Below are positions 1-10,453 of a stretch of 64,000 nt of DNA, in pieces. Numbering within the stretch: position 1 is the stretch's first letter; each line of letters opens with the position of its first letter. The DNA is from Arbacia lixula. Lineage: Eukaryota; Echinodermata; Echinoidea; Arbacioida; Arbaciidae. Where the stretch lies: assembly GCA_963669155.1 (NCBI GenBank), contig OZ022584.1, positions 19,402,114-19,466,113 of the forward strand, given 5' to 3'. Below the pieces are notes generated by a model. That model saw nothing but the letters and a program-made list of their open reading frames with translations. It had not been told where the DNA came from and ran no database searches. The position numbers were made by a program, and so were the translations under genes.

Positions 1-139
1 TTCAATTGCAAAGAACGTAATCTTGCCTTGCTTCCAGTACTACATTAGAATGGATGTGAGTATATCAGTTATCTTGAAATATAAATATCATGCAGCCCTG
101 TCCTTCACAACTATACTGGTTGATAAACTATCATCATAC

Positions 140-460
140 ACTTGTGGAGAGAAGCGTGGCTCAGTTGTCTCTCAATGGCCATGGGTTTGAGTCCCACACA
201 ATTTCTTGCAAAAGAGCCAGTGTTATGCAATTTTGCACCCCCCCCCCCCTTTGCAGAAACACACTCCATCCCTTGGATAGGACACTAAATGGAGGTCCTG
301 TATATAGAGAAGCCAAACTCCTTGCACATTTACGACCCCACTTCATTTCTGGATTAAGAGCAGGGTGAAAACCCTAGGTTGTCAACCGATAGACTACACT
401 GGAAAACAGGTGATCATTTATGGTGCAACCCAGAAGGCTTCTCAGCCTACAAACAATATC
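140..460 (+). repeat. tRNA-derived SINE in slit intron
   Basis: The head resembles RNA polymerase III internal promoters: an A-box-like TGGCTCAGTTG near 159 is followed by a B-box-like GGTTTGAGTCCC near 184, about the spacing of a tRNA gene. The fold is not that of an intact tRNA, and a tRNA-unrelated body of about 250 bp with a C-run follows. It lies in the intron upstream of the first slit exon seen here. The SINE class is inferred from the boxes; the family name is not known to me. Confidence 0.6.
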
Positions 461-562
461 AAATAGCCATTGCGAGTGCCATATAAAATAGTATTAATAC
501 ATGATTATCATACACTCACACTAACCATGTCATGGAATATGTCTACCGCCCTCTCTTGGCAG

Positions 563-772
563 GCTGCATCCGAGCCTTCTTCATCAACAACCAGCCGCAG
601 ACGCTGGAGGGGACGGAGAGCGCCATGGGGGTGGACAGTGGCTGCCCGGTCTACGACATGCCCAACCCTTGCCTGGAGAACCGCTGTGTCAACGGCTTCT
701 GCCAGAATGTGGACAGCTCCTCCTACCAGTGCGACTGCCTGGATGGCTGGATGGGTACCTTCTGTGACAGAG
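563..772 (+). CDS. slit: slit exon: laminin G tail plus EGF
   Basis: The acceptor is cttggcag at 555-562 and the donor is AGAG/gtaatc at 773. The exon starts with two bases completing a Gly codon, and GCIR then matches the last cysteine region of the Slit laminin G domain. The EGF cysteines run from NPCLENRC to TFCDR. The exon is GC-rich compared with the AT-rich flanks, as expected for coding sequence here. Confidence 0.92.
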
Positions 773-1871
773 GTAATCATCAGAGCTGCCAAGTAGTACT
801 GATTTTCAGTATTTCAAACTGAAATTTGAGAAGAATACTGAAGGTTTCATGCAAAATACTGATTTCATAACATCTAGTTCATGGGTTGTTCTATTGTCTT
901 TATTTGAAAATACTGATTTTTTCCATCAAAATACTGATTTTCAGCCTTCAGATTACTGAAATGTTTTGATTAAGGTTGGGAGCCCTGGATGATCATCATA
1001 GTTTGTGCTTTGAAGTTTGTTACAAAAAGAGACAAGGGTCCCAGTTGCATAAAACTTATCATCAGTGGTAACTACCATTGTAACATTGCTTGATGGGCAA
1101 TCAAATTCTAGTTGTCCATAGAGGTTGCCATTGGTAGCAAAGTTAACATCAATGTTAGGTTATATGCCTCAGGGCTAAGGTCAAAAATGAGGACTTAAGA
1201 AAGAAAACAAATATCAGTGATATCAAACAGTAAATAAAAACAAAGAAATGGAGATGGGGAGGCCACCTTTGCAAGACATAAAGACAACAAATGAACAAAT
1301 GATATCACTAATTGGCAGACAGAGTAGATGTTGGATGGATGATATCAAAGAATTTTGGGGTGTCACATGGATAAGACAAACACATTTCTCATTTGAGCTG
1401 ATACTAGATTATGCAGAGTGGCCTATGGTACATGTAGGTCTCTTAGCTTAACAATTATTAAAGCTGGACTATCAACACCTAGGAGTTGCAACAAGATACA
1501 AACAATAAGTCTGTTATGTAATGTTATGTATCCCTTAACATTTTAAATACCATGATTTCATTGCTGCACTAGTAACGGAGGGGAACGAGATTCTCATTGC
1601 CTTTTTTTTTTGCTGCTTCCTTTCCTTCCTATCTGCACTAGAAACCACATGCTCCAGTATTCGGACGAAGAACATATACGAAATAAACGGCTGCAGCACG
1701 AGAGGCCCGATCCGGAACGAGACGTGTACCGGTGAGTGCGGGTCATCCTGCTGCCGGCCGGCCAAGAGCAACGTGCGCAATGTGCGTCTCCGCTGCCCAG
1801 ATGGCACCATGCTCACCGAACAGATCACCATCGTCAAGAATTGTGCGTGCCAAGGGTGTTCCGGGGGGTAA
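563..1871 (+). CDS. slit: Slit, C-terminal part (two last coding exons)
   Basis: This is the 3' end of a gene for a secreted Slit-type guidance ligand, which in other animals binds Robo receptors through N-terminal leucine-rich repeats lying outside this window. Coding segments are 563-772 and 1642-1871, separated by an 869-bp intron. In order they show the end of a laminin G domain (GCIRAFFIN), one EGF-like module with six cysteines ending WMGTFCDR, then a C-terminal cystine knot with about ten cysteines (TGECGSSCC, KNCACQGC) and a TAA stop. Both introns touching these exons are phase 1, and the junction codon G/AA gives Glu in CDRE, as in known Slits. One EGF between laminin G and the knot matches the fly arrangement; vertebrate Slits have three. 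Partial: the 5' exons are outside the window. Confidence 0.92.
773..1641 (+). other. slit: slit last intron
   Basis: Phase 1 intron with GT-AG ends. It contains a short inverted-repeat element at 1036-1175, and around 800-960 a locally repeated word (AATACTGATTTT). No other coding potential was seen. Confidence 0.8.
1036..1175. mobile_element. Short foldback element (TCAATGGTAACTACCAT family), copy 1
   Basis: Imperfect palindrome of about 140 bp. The left end gggtcccagttgcataaaac pairs with the right end around atatgcctcagggc, and inside are the words atcaGTGGTAACTACCATtg and its inverted partner. Related copies are at 43121-43291 and 52592-52714. No coding capacity, so a MITE-like element is the best reading. 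Confidence 0.5.
1642..1871 (+). CDS. slit: slit terminal coding exon: cystine knot
   Basis: A pyrimidine-rich tract ends in gcactag at 1635-1641, and the exon opens in phase 1. It encodes about 75 residues with the spacing of a C-terminal cystine knot: C, GC, TC, GECGSSCC, RCPDG and NCACQGC, then SGG and TAA at 1869-1871. This fold mediates dimerisation in related secreted proteins and lies at the C-terminus of Slits. The tail after the last cysteine is very short, as in other Slits. Confidence 0.93.
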
Positions 1872-4800
1872 TTGCTGCGCTCCCTCGCTGGGTGTCGGCC
1901 CAACTCACACATCTCAATCGATCGATAGAGAGAGAGAGAGATAAGAGATTACCAGTAACTTCACGAAAACTTGTCACTATTAAAGCGTCAGTCTTGTACA
2001 GAATCGAGTATGGAAAGGAGTTTGGAGCTGAGAGCCCTGTAAACTGTGTTGGGAATGTGCTTGGTTGTAAGCAGCGAACCAGCAGGGATTGAAATGAAGG
2101 ATCCGAAGAGGGATGTAGGATAACCTCCGAGTTTCAGTGACTTCAAGCTACAAGAGAGAGATCAGTTTGTGGAACACTGTCACTTCAAAATGGCCCTAAA
2201 CCAGCTGGAAGCTTCACACTATCAATTGCCTATATATTGTGTATTGTGTTCTGAGTATCTGTGTGCACGGTACGAACACTTGATGATGTCCTGTGTCCAC
2301 ACAAGACTTGTTGAATACATCTGAAACGGTCAGAGTTGAAAGGGAGTCAGGTTTGAGGGATTATGATGTGTATCACAGCAGTTACAGATGGGATCTAGAT
2401 TGAAGAATCGCTTGATTGGGTGTAATCACTGTATTACATAGAGATAACAGGAGTAGGCTCATACAAGGAACATGGACTTTAAATGTGGGAAGCAGTTTAG
2501 CATCCCCTCTCTGATTGGTAAGGAATGGCATTATTGGATACAAGGTCAAGATTTCTTGTAAGCTAGAAGCAGCGGGGTATGAAGCAGGGTGCTATGCGAC
2601 TTGAAATTCTTTGTGCGATTTGTCTTGAATGGTAGCATGTAGCACATGGCATTGCACGCTCTCTACACACCCCGCCCACCCAAAACTGAGCTCATTTAGT
2701 GTCTGTAAGGAGGCAACTTGACTTTATCCCCTGACGTGTCGGTGTGCATTCCTGCACCATTAATACACATAAATCTCATTGAGCGCATGCCGTCTGTCAC
2801 CAAAAGATTTGATGTACATGTAATTCACCCTTTTATCAGTCACTGCCAATTATAGTCTTGTAAAATACATGTAATTTTACATTCTTTCTTTCCACAGAAA
2901 GTTTGGCAATCTCATCACAGTTAAATAATCCTTTACCTTCCTTTGAGTACCGTGTGCAGGTGAAAGATTATTTAGATTTATATGCATCTGACTGATGTTC
3001 TATGGTAATATTGTGGGATCAAGGAAATTCAATTCTGTCCTTGCCATCCATCTTTAGATGTTAGTTTATTAGCAAGTACAGGTGCTGCATTCTTTTAACC
3101 AATACCTTACTCCTTGTTAAACTGAGTTTCACAGAACTCGCTGATTTAGATAGTAGCCTCACAGGGCAGAGAGTCGTAGCATAATCCATGTCATCTGAAA
3201 GAGGATCAATTGCTTTGAAGTGTGGAAGTCTTGATCCATAACTGGAGTGAAACAATCATAATTTGTGGGCATCGTTCAATCAGCGGCTTCTTTCAAGTCA
3301 TTTTATGCTATTTTGACCCTAGTGTATACAAACCATCAAACGAGCTCCTTCACAAGTGTGGGTACTTTTTATTCTGTGGCTTCTTCTGAGCTGTGTTATG
3401 CTACTTGGACTTGAGGATGTAGGGCCAATATGTTCATGGATCCTTTCTAGCCCATTAAGCACTTCAGCAACTAGTGAGAGGTAGTAACGTTCCATGAATA
3501 TGGCTCCTGAACGCTGACTAATGCTTCTGCTTCACTATGTGCAGCATACCGCTATCAAGTATTAGGGGGAGAAGCGGGTATATATATGTAAAATTTGATG
3601 ATATTTGTTCATCGAAACCTACCTGACAAGCATTTGTGCATATTTGTATATTAATCTTGTCAAAAATAATTGAACTGTTTTCACTTGTATAATTATAGGC
3701 TATTGTGATGTGATAACATCACATGCCTGTTGCTTCGTGTGTTGAGAAATGCAAGTGATTTGACTGTATTTTCTATTTCCTGTAAGATTATTGAAAAAAA
3801 GATATACAAAGCATATTAATGGCATTATGAATTCACAACTGAAGTAAATGTATCTACAATTCTTTACCTCAGTAAAGATTTTCCCATGAATTGTTAAACT
3901 GTGGAAACTGTGAAATTTTATATTCCCAAATTTATATCAAGAAATAAATTCCTCATGTTATTTTTTTTTAATACAAAATTGATTTTGTGTGGACACATTT
4001 ATGGACAAGATTATTTGGTTCATTCTTCAAACAGACTTTTTCATTTTTGTGTGGACGTAAAAATTTCTGTGAACTAAGCTCATTTTTTTATAATCTATTT
4101 TTGCATTGTGATTAAGTCCATGTGAATAAGAATGAATGATAGGCCTATGCAACTAAAAAATAAAAAAAAATCACTGAATTTGTGTTCTCAATTTTATTGA
4201 TGTACAAAAACAAAGAGTAGTAATTTATATTTAGTAGCTTTGAGTACCCAGTAGATCTATTTCGCAAGATTTGAAATTGTTTCATTGTGGTGTGAATAGC
4301 ATGAACAAAAATCCTTAATAAAGAGACAGGTAAAATTTGAATAATCTTTATAGTTTGCTCAACCATAGGACAAGGTGATTTCATTATGAAGGATAATAAC
4401 CACACTTCTTTTTTTTCAGGAGGGTGAAGGCATACAAGCTGACTGGGCAGATAAATGCCTCAAGTTTTTATATCATATTTAAAAGCCATGTCATATAGAA
4501 AGCAAATACTGACTATCTTTCTTTTCTGCAGTTCATATTTATTTTATATTAACCATTGTAATACAGCTTGAGTGTTGACCTTCTTCTGTTTTGGACAAAT
4601 TTCTAGTGAAATTCCAGAGAGTACATAATAACATTTAACCATTGGTAGCTTATTTACCATGACCATTTTCTCATTCAGAAATAAAGTGTAGACTTTACAA
4701 AGAAGCTATTGATTCTTTAATTGTTCCACTTAATGGTAGAGCCATGTTTATTTTTGCTTTATTTTAAATATGAATACGAGTAAGAATATTACCACAAAGA

Positions 4801-4965
4801 TAAACTAAAGATGGTACACTTTTGTGTCATTTTAAATGGAATTCATATAACTTAATTCAGAGACTTGTAAAAAATAACTGTTCCTTGTCTCTGATGTGTA
4901 TTTATATAACAAATGGACTGTGGATGCACATTTTGTAACCTAAATAAATTGCCAAAATATGGAAA
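1872..4965 (+). other. slit: Probable slit 3' UTR, end not fixed
   Basis: AT-rich sequence without convincing coding frames directly follows the slit stop codon. AATAAA hexamers occur near 3942, 4680 and 4944, any of which could direct cleavage. A decayed palindromic repeat lies at 3421-3508. Extent is inferred only from the hexamers; a transcript would decide. Confidence 0.4.
3421..3508. mobile_element. Palindromic element (GGGCCATATTCATGAA family), decayed copy
   Basis: About 88 bp. The left end agggccaatatgttcatgga mirrors the right end ttccatgaatatggctcct. Inner arms contain tag/cta words as in the better copies at 36258, 47681 and 57438. It is the most diverged of the four. Confidence 0.45.
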
Positions 4966-6229
4966 TATGTTTGTTTTTTAATGACTTTCCCTTTTATTCA
5001 AGGATGAATAAGAGAATCTAATTGCCAAAATATCTTTATTTTTGACCATCCAAATATATTTAGTAGGATGAATTTGAAATTCACAGTGTTTGATTTTTAA
5101 TGTACCAGTTACAAGATTATTGACCGAATTACTCGTCTTGTTTCTGTTTGTATATCAGTTTTATATTCTACTATTTATCAATGTATTATTTTTTGTATGC
5201 AAACCTTGTGGATTTTTTTTATATAATGCTTTGTGTATGCTGATTATTTCAAAATTAACAAAGGGGTCTATTTTGATTCATGTATGTATATAGCTTATTG
5301 GAACATTATAGATGAAGTTACTCCATGAACTATTGGTATCCACATGGTTATGCCAGTTACTAGATTTGTTATCTTCTGATCAACATCAGTTATTTTGTGT
5401 TGGTTCTTCAATGTATTATCACTGTCATTTTACTTTTGTTATTATCCTTTATTGAAATAATTATTATTTCTATAATATTTTTTTAACGCTGTACATCAAT
5501 TTTATATTTTCAGGTTACTGTAGTTGCTGTGTGGCATACTTCACATTATCACAAAATTAATCTGATCTGTATTTTTTTTAAGAACCCTAGTTTAAAGTTA
5601 AATGGATAATTTTGTACTTGTATTTGTCTGCCTGTGAATAGTATGCTGCTAGCTATTACATCATGAAGACTATTAAAACAAACTAATGTAAACTAAAATG
5701 ATAGTATTATGGACTTACACTTTTGTTTGTTATTTGTTTACTGTCTCTTGAGTTTTCAATAATAGATGCATTTATGAATGTGTGTGTGGGGTGGGGAGAC
5801 TATATAAGTGTTTATTTGTGGGTTTGTTTGTGTATTTGCTTGCGTGTGTATGTGTGTGTGTGTGTGTGTGTGTATGTGTGTGTGTGTGCGTATGATTCTA
5901 CATATAGCTATATGTATAGGATCAAACGTTATACATTTTATAAGCCATTTTTAACAGAAAACAACAACAACCACTAATTCACTTTTACAATAAAATGTTG
6001 TTGAATCATCAAACCAAATGGCAACTTCAGAATGTTGCTTTCAGTTTGCTAATTACATCTTGGAAGAAATGCTAGTGATAGGATGGGGTGATCCCAAAAT
6101 GCAGAATCAGACGATCTAAAGAACAGGTAACATACTGGATAGCAGGAGTGATTGAGATATAGATTTGTAAGGGAGAACAGGCTCCAATAGCCTTTACAAT
6201 AATTGGAGATGGCAGGTCTACGATAAATT
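4966..6229. other. AT-rich region with a TG microsatellite
   Basis: No gene seen. It may include the distal slit 3' UTR (an AATAAA occurs near 5990). A TG dinucleotide run interrupted by TA occupies 5843-5891. Confidence 0.4.
5843..5891. repeat. (TG)n microsatellite
   Basis: Alternating TG for about 48 bp with a few TA interruptions, read directly from the sequence. Confidence 0.9.
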
Positions 6230-6457
6230 GAGAGGGAAAGTCGACCCTGAAATTATATTGCCTTTAATATAAGCAAAAACAAAAAAAGAAACAAATTTGT
6301 GAGGGTTTGGCGAACATCCGTCAAAGGATAACAGAGTTCAAATTCGTTATTTTGTGGCGTCACTTACGAGCTACTCTGCTCGAAGTGTATTTTTTTTTAT
6401 GAATGACCATTAATCTGAAAACCGTACAATACATTTTTCTTCTGTACACTTTATTAA

Positions 6458-6507
6458 ACCAGGGAGGTGTGAGTTGTCTCAGCTCCCACACCTCCCTGAT
6501 TAAACAC
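6458..6507. repeat. Strong hairpin
   Basis: The stem ccagggaggtgtgag pairs with ctcccacacctccctg around a loop of about 9 bp. It lies inside the TIR element. Confidence 0.7.
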
Positions 6508-6914
6508 ATTTTATCACACACACACACACACACACACTTTTTTTTCAGAAATTTTCATTCAATTCCATTCAAATTATATATGACAAAAAATAAACCGCAA
6601 TTCCACTTGGTATTGCGGTTATAAATTAACAAAAAGTTACAGATTTGATCACATATTTGATCACAATAAACAAAAATATATTATTTTCTTTGTACCATTG
6701 TCACAAAGTGAATTAACTTAGATAATTCATATATGTTTGATATTTTAAATTGATATGAACAAATAGAAGGAATAATAAAATAAAGGAATGGAATCATATA
6801 ATATACATTTTCGACCAACAAGTGCCCCTGCTGACCTCATATCCCTACATCTGCCCTGTCCCCTCTACCTACCTATTCCTCCCTTGTGTCTGTCCCCTCT
6901 CCCACCCTTCTTAT

Positions 6915-7022
6915 ACACATACACCCCCCCCCCCACACACACACACACACACGTATACGCATACCCACAACACATACACCACAAACATACACAATTACAA
7001 AAAAAACACACACACACACACG

Positions 7023-7062
<40 letters not shown>
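6915..7062. repeat. (CA)n microsatellite, interrupted
   Basis: Several CA runs separated by short C-rich or A-rich stretches; the longest pure run ends at about 7061. Open frames here are only threonine/histidine repeats from the dinucleotide and are not genes. Confidence 0.85.
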
Positions 7063-7063
<1 letters not shown>

Positions 7064-7449
7064 CAATGGTAAAGAATAATGTAATTCCTAAATATAACAA
7101 AAATAGACATTGGAAATCTATAGAATCATACAGCACACCATATATGGGAGAGGAGCTCAAACCACGTCACAAAATTAAAATTTAATCAATTCATAACTTC
7201 TTATCCTTTGACATATTTTCATCAAATTCTCACTTGCTTTCATTTTTCTGTTAAAATGAAAACTAATCTAACTTTATGGTGGACTTTCCCTTTAAGTTAA
7301 TTACGAGAGGAAGCAGGAATACTCCAGTATAGATTTGAGAGGAGACGACGTATCTTTAGGACGGTGAGAGACCACTTTCCTGGTCAAAGACGAGAACAGA
7401 TGAAAACTGGAAAGAATACAAGTCAGCTAGAAACGCTTATTCTTTCCAT

Positions 7450-8682
7450 TTGTATGGAGCACGCAAAGCCCATCACATAATGTTGGTGTCTGAAAATAAA
7501 GAAAATCCAAAAACACTGTTTAATGTCGTGAAAGGTCTGTTAAACATGTCTAACAAACAGCCAGTTATACCAAATAATGTTGATAGTAAAACCTTTGTCA
7601 ATAGCTTAGGGAATTACTTCTTGGATAAAGTTCAGAAAATTCATGATGATATTGAATCCAAAATCAGTAATGTTAACAAATTAATCACTAACGAAATCTC
7701 ACTTGATAAAGAAATTGCAGTTCTCACAGATTTTAAAGAATTGTCTGAACATGATGTTAAAATCTTGATCATGAAGCTCAGTAAAAAATCCTGTCCATTG
7801 GACCCAATGCCCACAAAAATGCTTATGCAATATTTGGATGTATTATTACCTGTCATAACCTCTATGATCAATACATCTCTGTCAACAGGGCAGTTTCCTG
7901 CTCTGTGGAAAGTTGCACTTGTTAAACCGCTGTTGAGAAAGTCAGGTATTGGTACAGAATTTTGCAATCTGAGGCCTATTAGTAATCTTCAGTACATTTC
8001 AAAGTTGGTAGAAGGCGCTGCTACCCAACAAATCCTTGAGCACATTGATTCTCACTCACTCTTGCCAATCAACCAATCAGCCTACCGAAAATTTCATAGC
8101 ACTGAAACAGCACTCCTAAGAATCAAAAGTGATCTTCTAATGTCAATGGATGACCAGAAGATTAGTATACTGCTCTTACTTGATTTGACCGGCGCTTTTG
8201 ACACTATTGACCATTTGTCTCTGTTACAAACTTTAAAAAGTCATTTTGGGATAAATGGTACAGTTTTTGCTTGGATCGAATCTTACTTGGCTGATAGAAA
8301 ACAGACGGTTGAAATGCATGATATTGAGTCAGATGTGTTCAAGGTACCTTTTGGTGTCCCTCAAGGGTCACGTCTAGGACCCTTACTTTTTACATTGTAT
8401 ACAAGCAGACTCCTCACAAATATTGAAAAGGAGTTCCCCATTATTACTTGTCACTGCTACGCAGATGACACCCAAATATATTTGTCATTCTGTCCTAACA
8501 CACCAAATGAAGACTACTGTATCAGTGTGTTAGAAACATGCATTGATTACATCAGAGCCTGGATGTTGCAAAACAAATTGATGTTGAATGATAAGAAAAC
8601 AGAGCTGTTAGTCATTGGTACTCCACGTCAAGTATCCAAGTTTCGGACAAATGGTATATCAGTACGTGGCACTGTTATATAA
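7450..8682 (+). pseudogene. LINE ORF2 fragment: reverse transcriptase
   Basis: 410 codons of a reverse transcriptase that in the intact element copies its RNA at a nicked chromosomal site. Visible landmarks include LLLDLTGAFDTIDH (palm with the first catalytic aspartate), GVPQGSRLGPLLF, and the catalytic box CYADDT with its YADD at 8458-8469. The frame runs into TAA at the end of the thumb region because of an apparent 2-bp gain in a short TA stretch near 8675-8682; homology continues in another frame. No endonuclease domain is present. The protein cannot be full length, so this is a dead copy, though it is only lightly mutated and so fairly young. Confidence 0.9.
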
Positions 8683-8683
8683 A

Positions 8684-9308
8684 ACCGTCCCATAGCGTAA
8701 GAAACCTAGGAGTCTTATTCGATACCCATTTAAGCATGGATTCACAAATTACTAGTGTATGCAAATCAGCATATTACATGATTTATAATCTGAGGCGCAT
8801 TCGTAAATATTTTGATCAAGATAGCATGAAAAGTGTAGTTCACGCATGCATTACGAGTAAATTAGATTACTGTAATAGTGTACTGTACGGATTACCAGAC
8901 TCACAGATAGTAAAGTTACAGCGGGTTCAAAATACATGTGCAAGATTGATTTGTAATCTTCCAAAATTTGCCCATGTTACACCATTGTTAAGAGACTTGC
9001 ACTGGCTGCCCGTACGCCAAAGAATTGAATTCAAGATGTTGGTGATAGTCTTTAAAGCGTTAAATGATCAGGCTCCTAGATACATTAATGAATTACTGCA
9101 TTTTAAATGTCAAACCCATGGTCATAATCTCCGCAGTACACAAGACACATCGTTGTTGCAAGTCCCCCAAATCAGAACAAAAGTAACCCTAGGTGACCGA
9201 TCATTCTTTTGTGCAGCTCCTAGATTGTGGAATAAACTACCTGTAGACATCAGGAAATCTAAAACATTAGACAGCTTTAAATCAAAGGTGAAAACCTATT
9301 TGTTCTAA
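8684..9308 (+). pseudogene. LINE ORF2 fragment: C-terminal region
   Basis: Continuation of the same reading frame after the break, from about SVRNLGVLFD through ICNLPKFAHVTPLLRDLHWLP to a TAA at 9306-9308. This region is characteristic of L2/CR1 and related clades. The listed ATG at 8736 is internal to the homology, not a real start. Confidence 0.85.
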
Positions 9309-9479
9309 ACACAGACCTAATCTACTTCTGACCATGATTTAAGATTATACAGCATTACGTAGTAGAAGTGCATGTAAAAGCTCTTGTAGCGCAGTAGAAT
9401 ATATAAATATAGTTTCTGCGCTCTATAAATGATTTTATTATTATTATTTATTTATAGAACGGACTGAAAGAAGTTTGAT

Positions 9480-9935
9480 GATTTGCGGGAGAGAAACTTA
9501 AAAGCAAAATCAATCACTCTAAAGTTTCATTGGTTTTAATAAATGCAGAACTTGTGAAAGAAAAAAAATGAGTGAAGGTTTGACGAAGATGCGTCAAAGG
9601 ATAAGAAAATGATGACACTTAAAATTATTAATTTTGTGGCGTCACTTGCGATCGAGTTGCTGTCCCACAATATTGTGTAGGCCTACTATTTTCTTTGAAA
9701 TGTCAATTTTTATCAAAGGATATATATATGTATTTTTTTTTTGTATCACGGGACATATTAATATGTTTACACACGTACCTCTATGAACAAAATTTATTCC
9801 TTCATCAAAAACAGAAAAGAGCAATTTATGGAATCATACAGCATACACCATATGGGAGAGCAAAACATGAAGTTATAACTTTGTTAGTGATGTTCAGTGA
9901 GAGTGTGTGGTAGTTTATGTATTATGGAGAGAAGC
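9480..9935. repeat. Decayed copy of the 6230-7295 repeat family
   Basis: gaaggtttgacgaagatgcg, tcaaaggataaga and ttttgtggcgtcacttgcga at 9575-9655 match the left arm near 6300-6375. The tract around 9828-9858 (gaatcatacagcatacacca) matches about 7123-7150. The ends are not clear. Confidence 0.5.
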
Positions 9936-10330
9936 TCGAAGGAGAAGGGGGTGGGGTGGAGAGGAAGAGGAGAGATAGAAATATTACGCAGAAAAAAGAC
10001 AGAAACAGACAGAGAGGGGGGAGGGAGAGAGAAACGAAGGAAAGTGATAGGCCTATAGCAATGAAGAAATTAAGGGAGGGTATAGAGAGAGAAAGATGAA
10101 GAAAGGGAAAGAGAGACTGTGTTAATAGGAATGACGCAGTGAGCGAGGTGGGGTGATCGTGAGATCATTGACCCTTCTACGAAGGAGTAGAAGCTAGGCA
10201 TGCTGAGACGAATCCCCATCTCCACGCGTTCACTTTTCTCCGGTGTACCATTCTCGTGGATCGATGGTGAATGTGCAATGCACTCGAGGTCGGGTGATAA
10301 AATACGTCTAGAACCTAGACTACTAGTACC
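9936..10330. other. Purine-rich intergenic region before shugoshin
   Basis: GA-rich from about 9940 to 10120, then mixed sequence. No coding region recognised. It is the presumed upstream flank of the shugoshin promoter. Confidence 0.4.
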
Positions 10331-10344
10331 CCGATATGTTTTGA

Positions 10345-10385
10345 CCAATCAGGGACAGTTTTGCTATGAGAGCGCTGTGTTCAAA
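10345..10385 (+). promoter_or_regulatory. sgo: Putative shugoshin promoter: CCAAT box and CDE/CHR-like site
   Basis: A CCAAT box (gaCCAATcag, core 10345-10349) is followed 30 bp later by TTCAAA (10380-10385), the reverse complement of the CHR element TTTGAA, with an AGCGCT just upstream at a distance like that of a CDE. In vertebrate mitotic genes, NF-Y CCAAT boxes about 30 bp from a CHR are bound with DREAM/MuvB complexes. The words and spacing are seen; function in this animal is inferred. An AAAATGGCG word (YY1-like) overlaps the end. Confidence 0.4.
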
Positions 10386-10453
10386 ATGGCGACTACAGCT
10401 GATCGCTGAAGTTGCAGATTCTTCAACGATCGAGCGACAAGATTACAAACCAA
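10386..10453 (+). other. sgo: Probable non-coding first exon of shugoshin (3' part)
   Basis: The sequence ends in a perfect donor, AAACCAA/gtaagt at 10454, and is the only obvious donor between the promoter-like sites and the first coding exon at 13298. A short upstream frame of seven codons starts at 10386 and stops at 10407-10409, so if transcribed from further upstream it would be a uORF. The transcription start is not determined. Confidence 0.45.

Larger units (their letters stand above)
6230..7295. mobile_element. Non-autonomous TIR element enlarged by CA repeats
   Basis: The left end agagggaaagtcgacc is the reverse complement match of ggtggactttccctttaag at the right end. The similarity continues inward: gtgagggtttggcg..cgtcaaaggataa at about 6299 pairs with ttatcctttgacat..ttctcac at about 7199-7232, and ttttgtggcgtca pairs with acgtcacaaaa. 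Arms are about 130 bp with substitutions. The centre holds a hairpin at 6458-6507 and CA microsatellites. No transposase frame is present. The element ends just before the LINE that follows. Confidence 0.65.
7310..9460 (+). mobile_element. 5'-truncated L2/CR1-type LINE
   Basis: A single non-LTR retrotransposon copy. Coding similarity begins upstream of the first ATG (in-frame WKEYKSARNAYSFHLY from about 7408) and the endonuclease half is missing, so the copy is 5' truncated. The reverse transcriptase follows, then a typical L2/CR1 C-terminal region (LQRVQNTCARLI, LHWLPVRQRIEFK). The 3' end is gcgctctataaatgattt followed by ATT repeats, as expected for L2-like tails. The frame is broken once near 8682. 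The exact 5' junction and any target-site duplication were not established. Confidence 0.88.

Noticed and set aside
90-368. 92-codon frame at the left edge
   Set aside because: It runs through the SINE and its C-run, with no homology that I recognise.
508-792. Minus-strand frame opposite the slit exon
   Set aside because: Shadow of the GC-rich slit coding exon.
6788-7185. Overlapping frames rich in HTHT and CVCV
   Set aside because: Artefacts of a CA microsatellite inside a TIR element.
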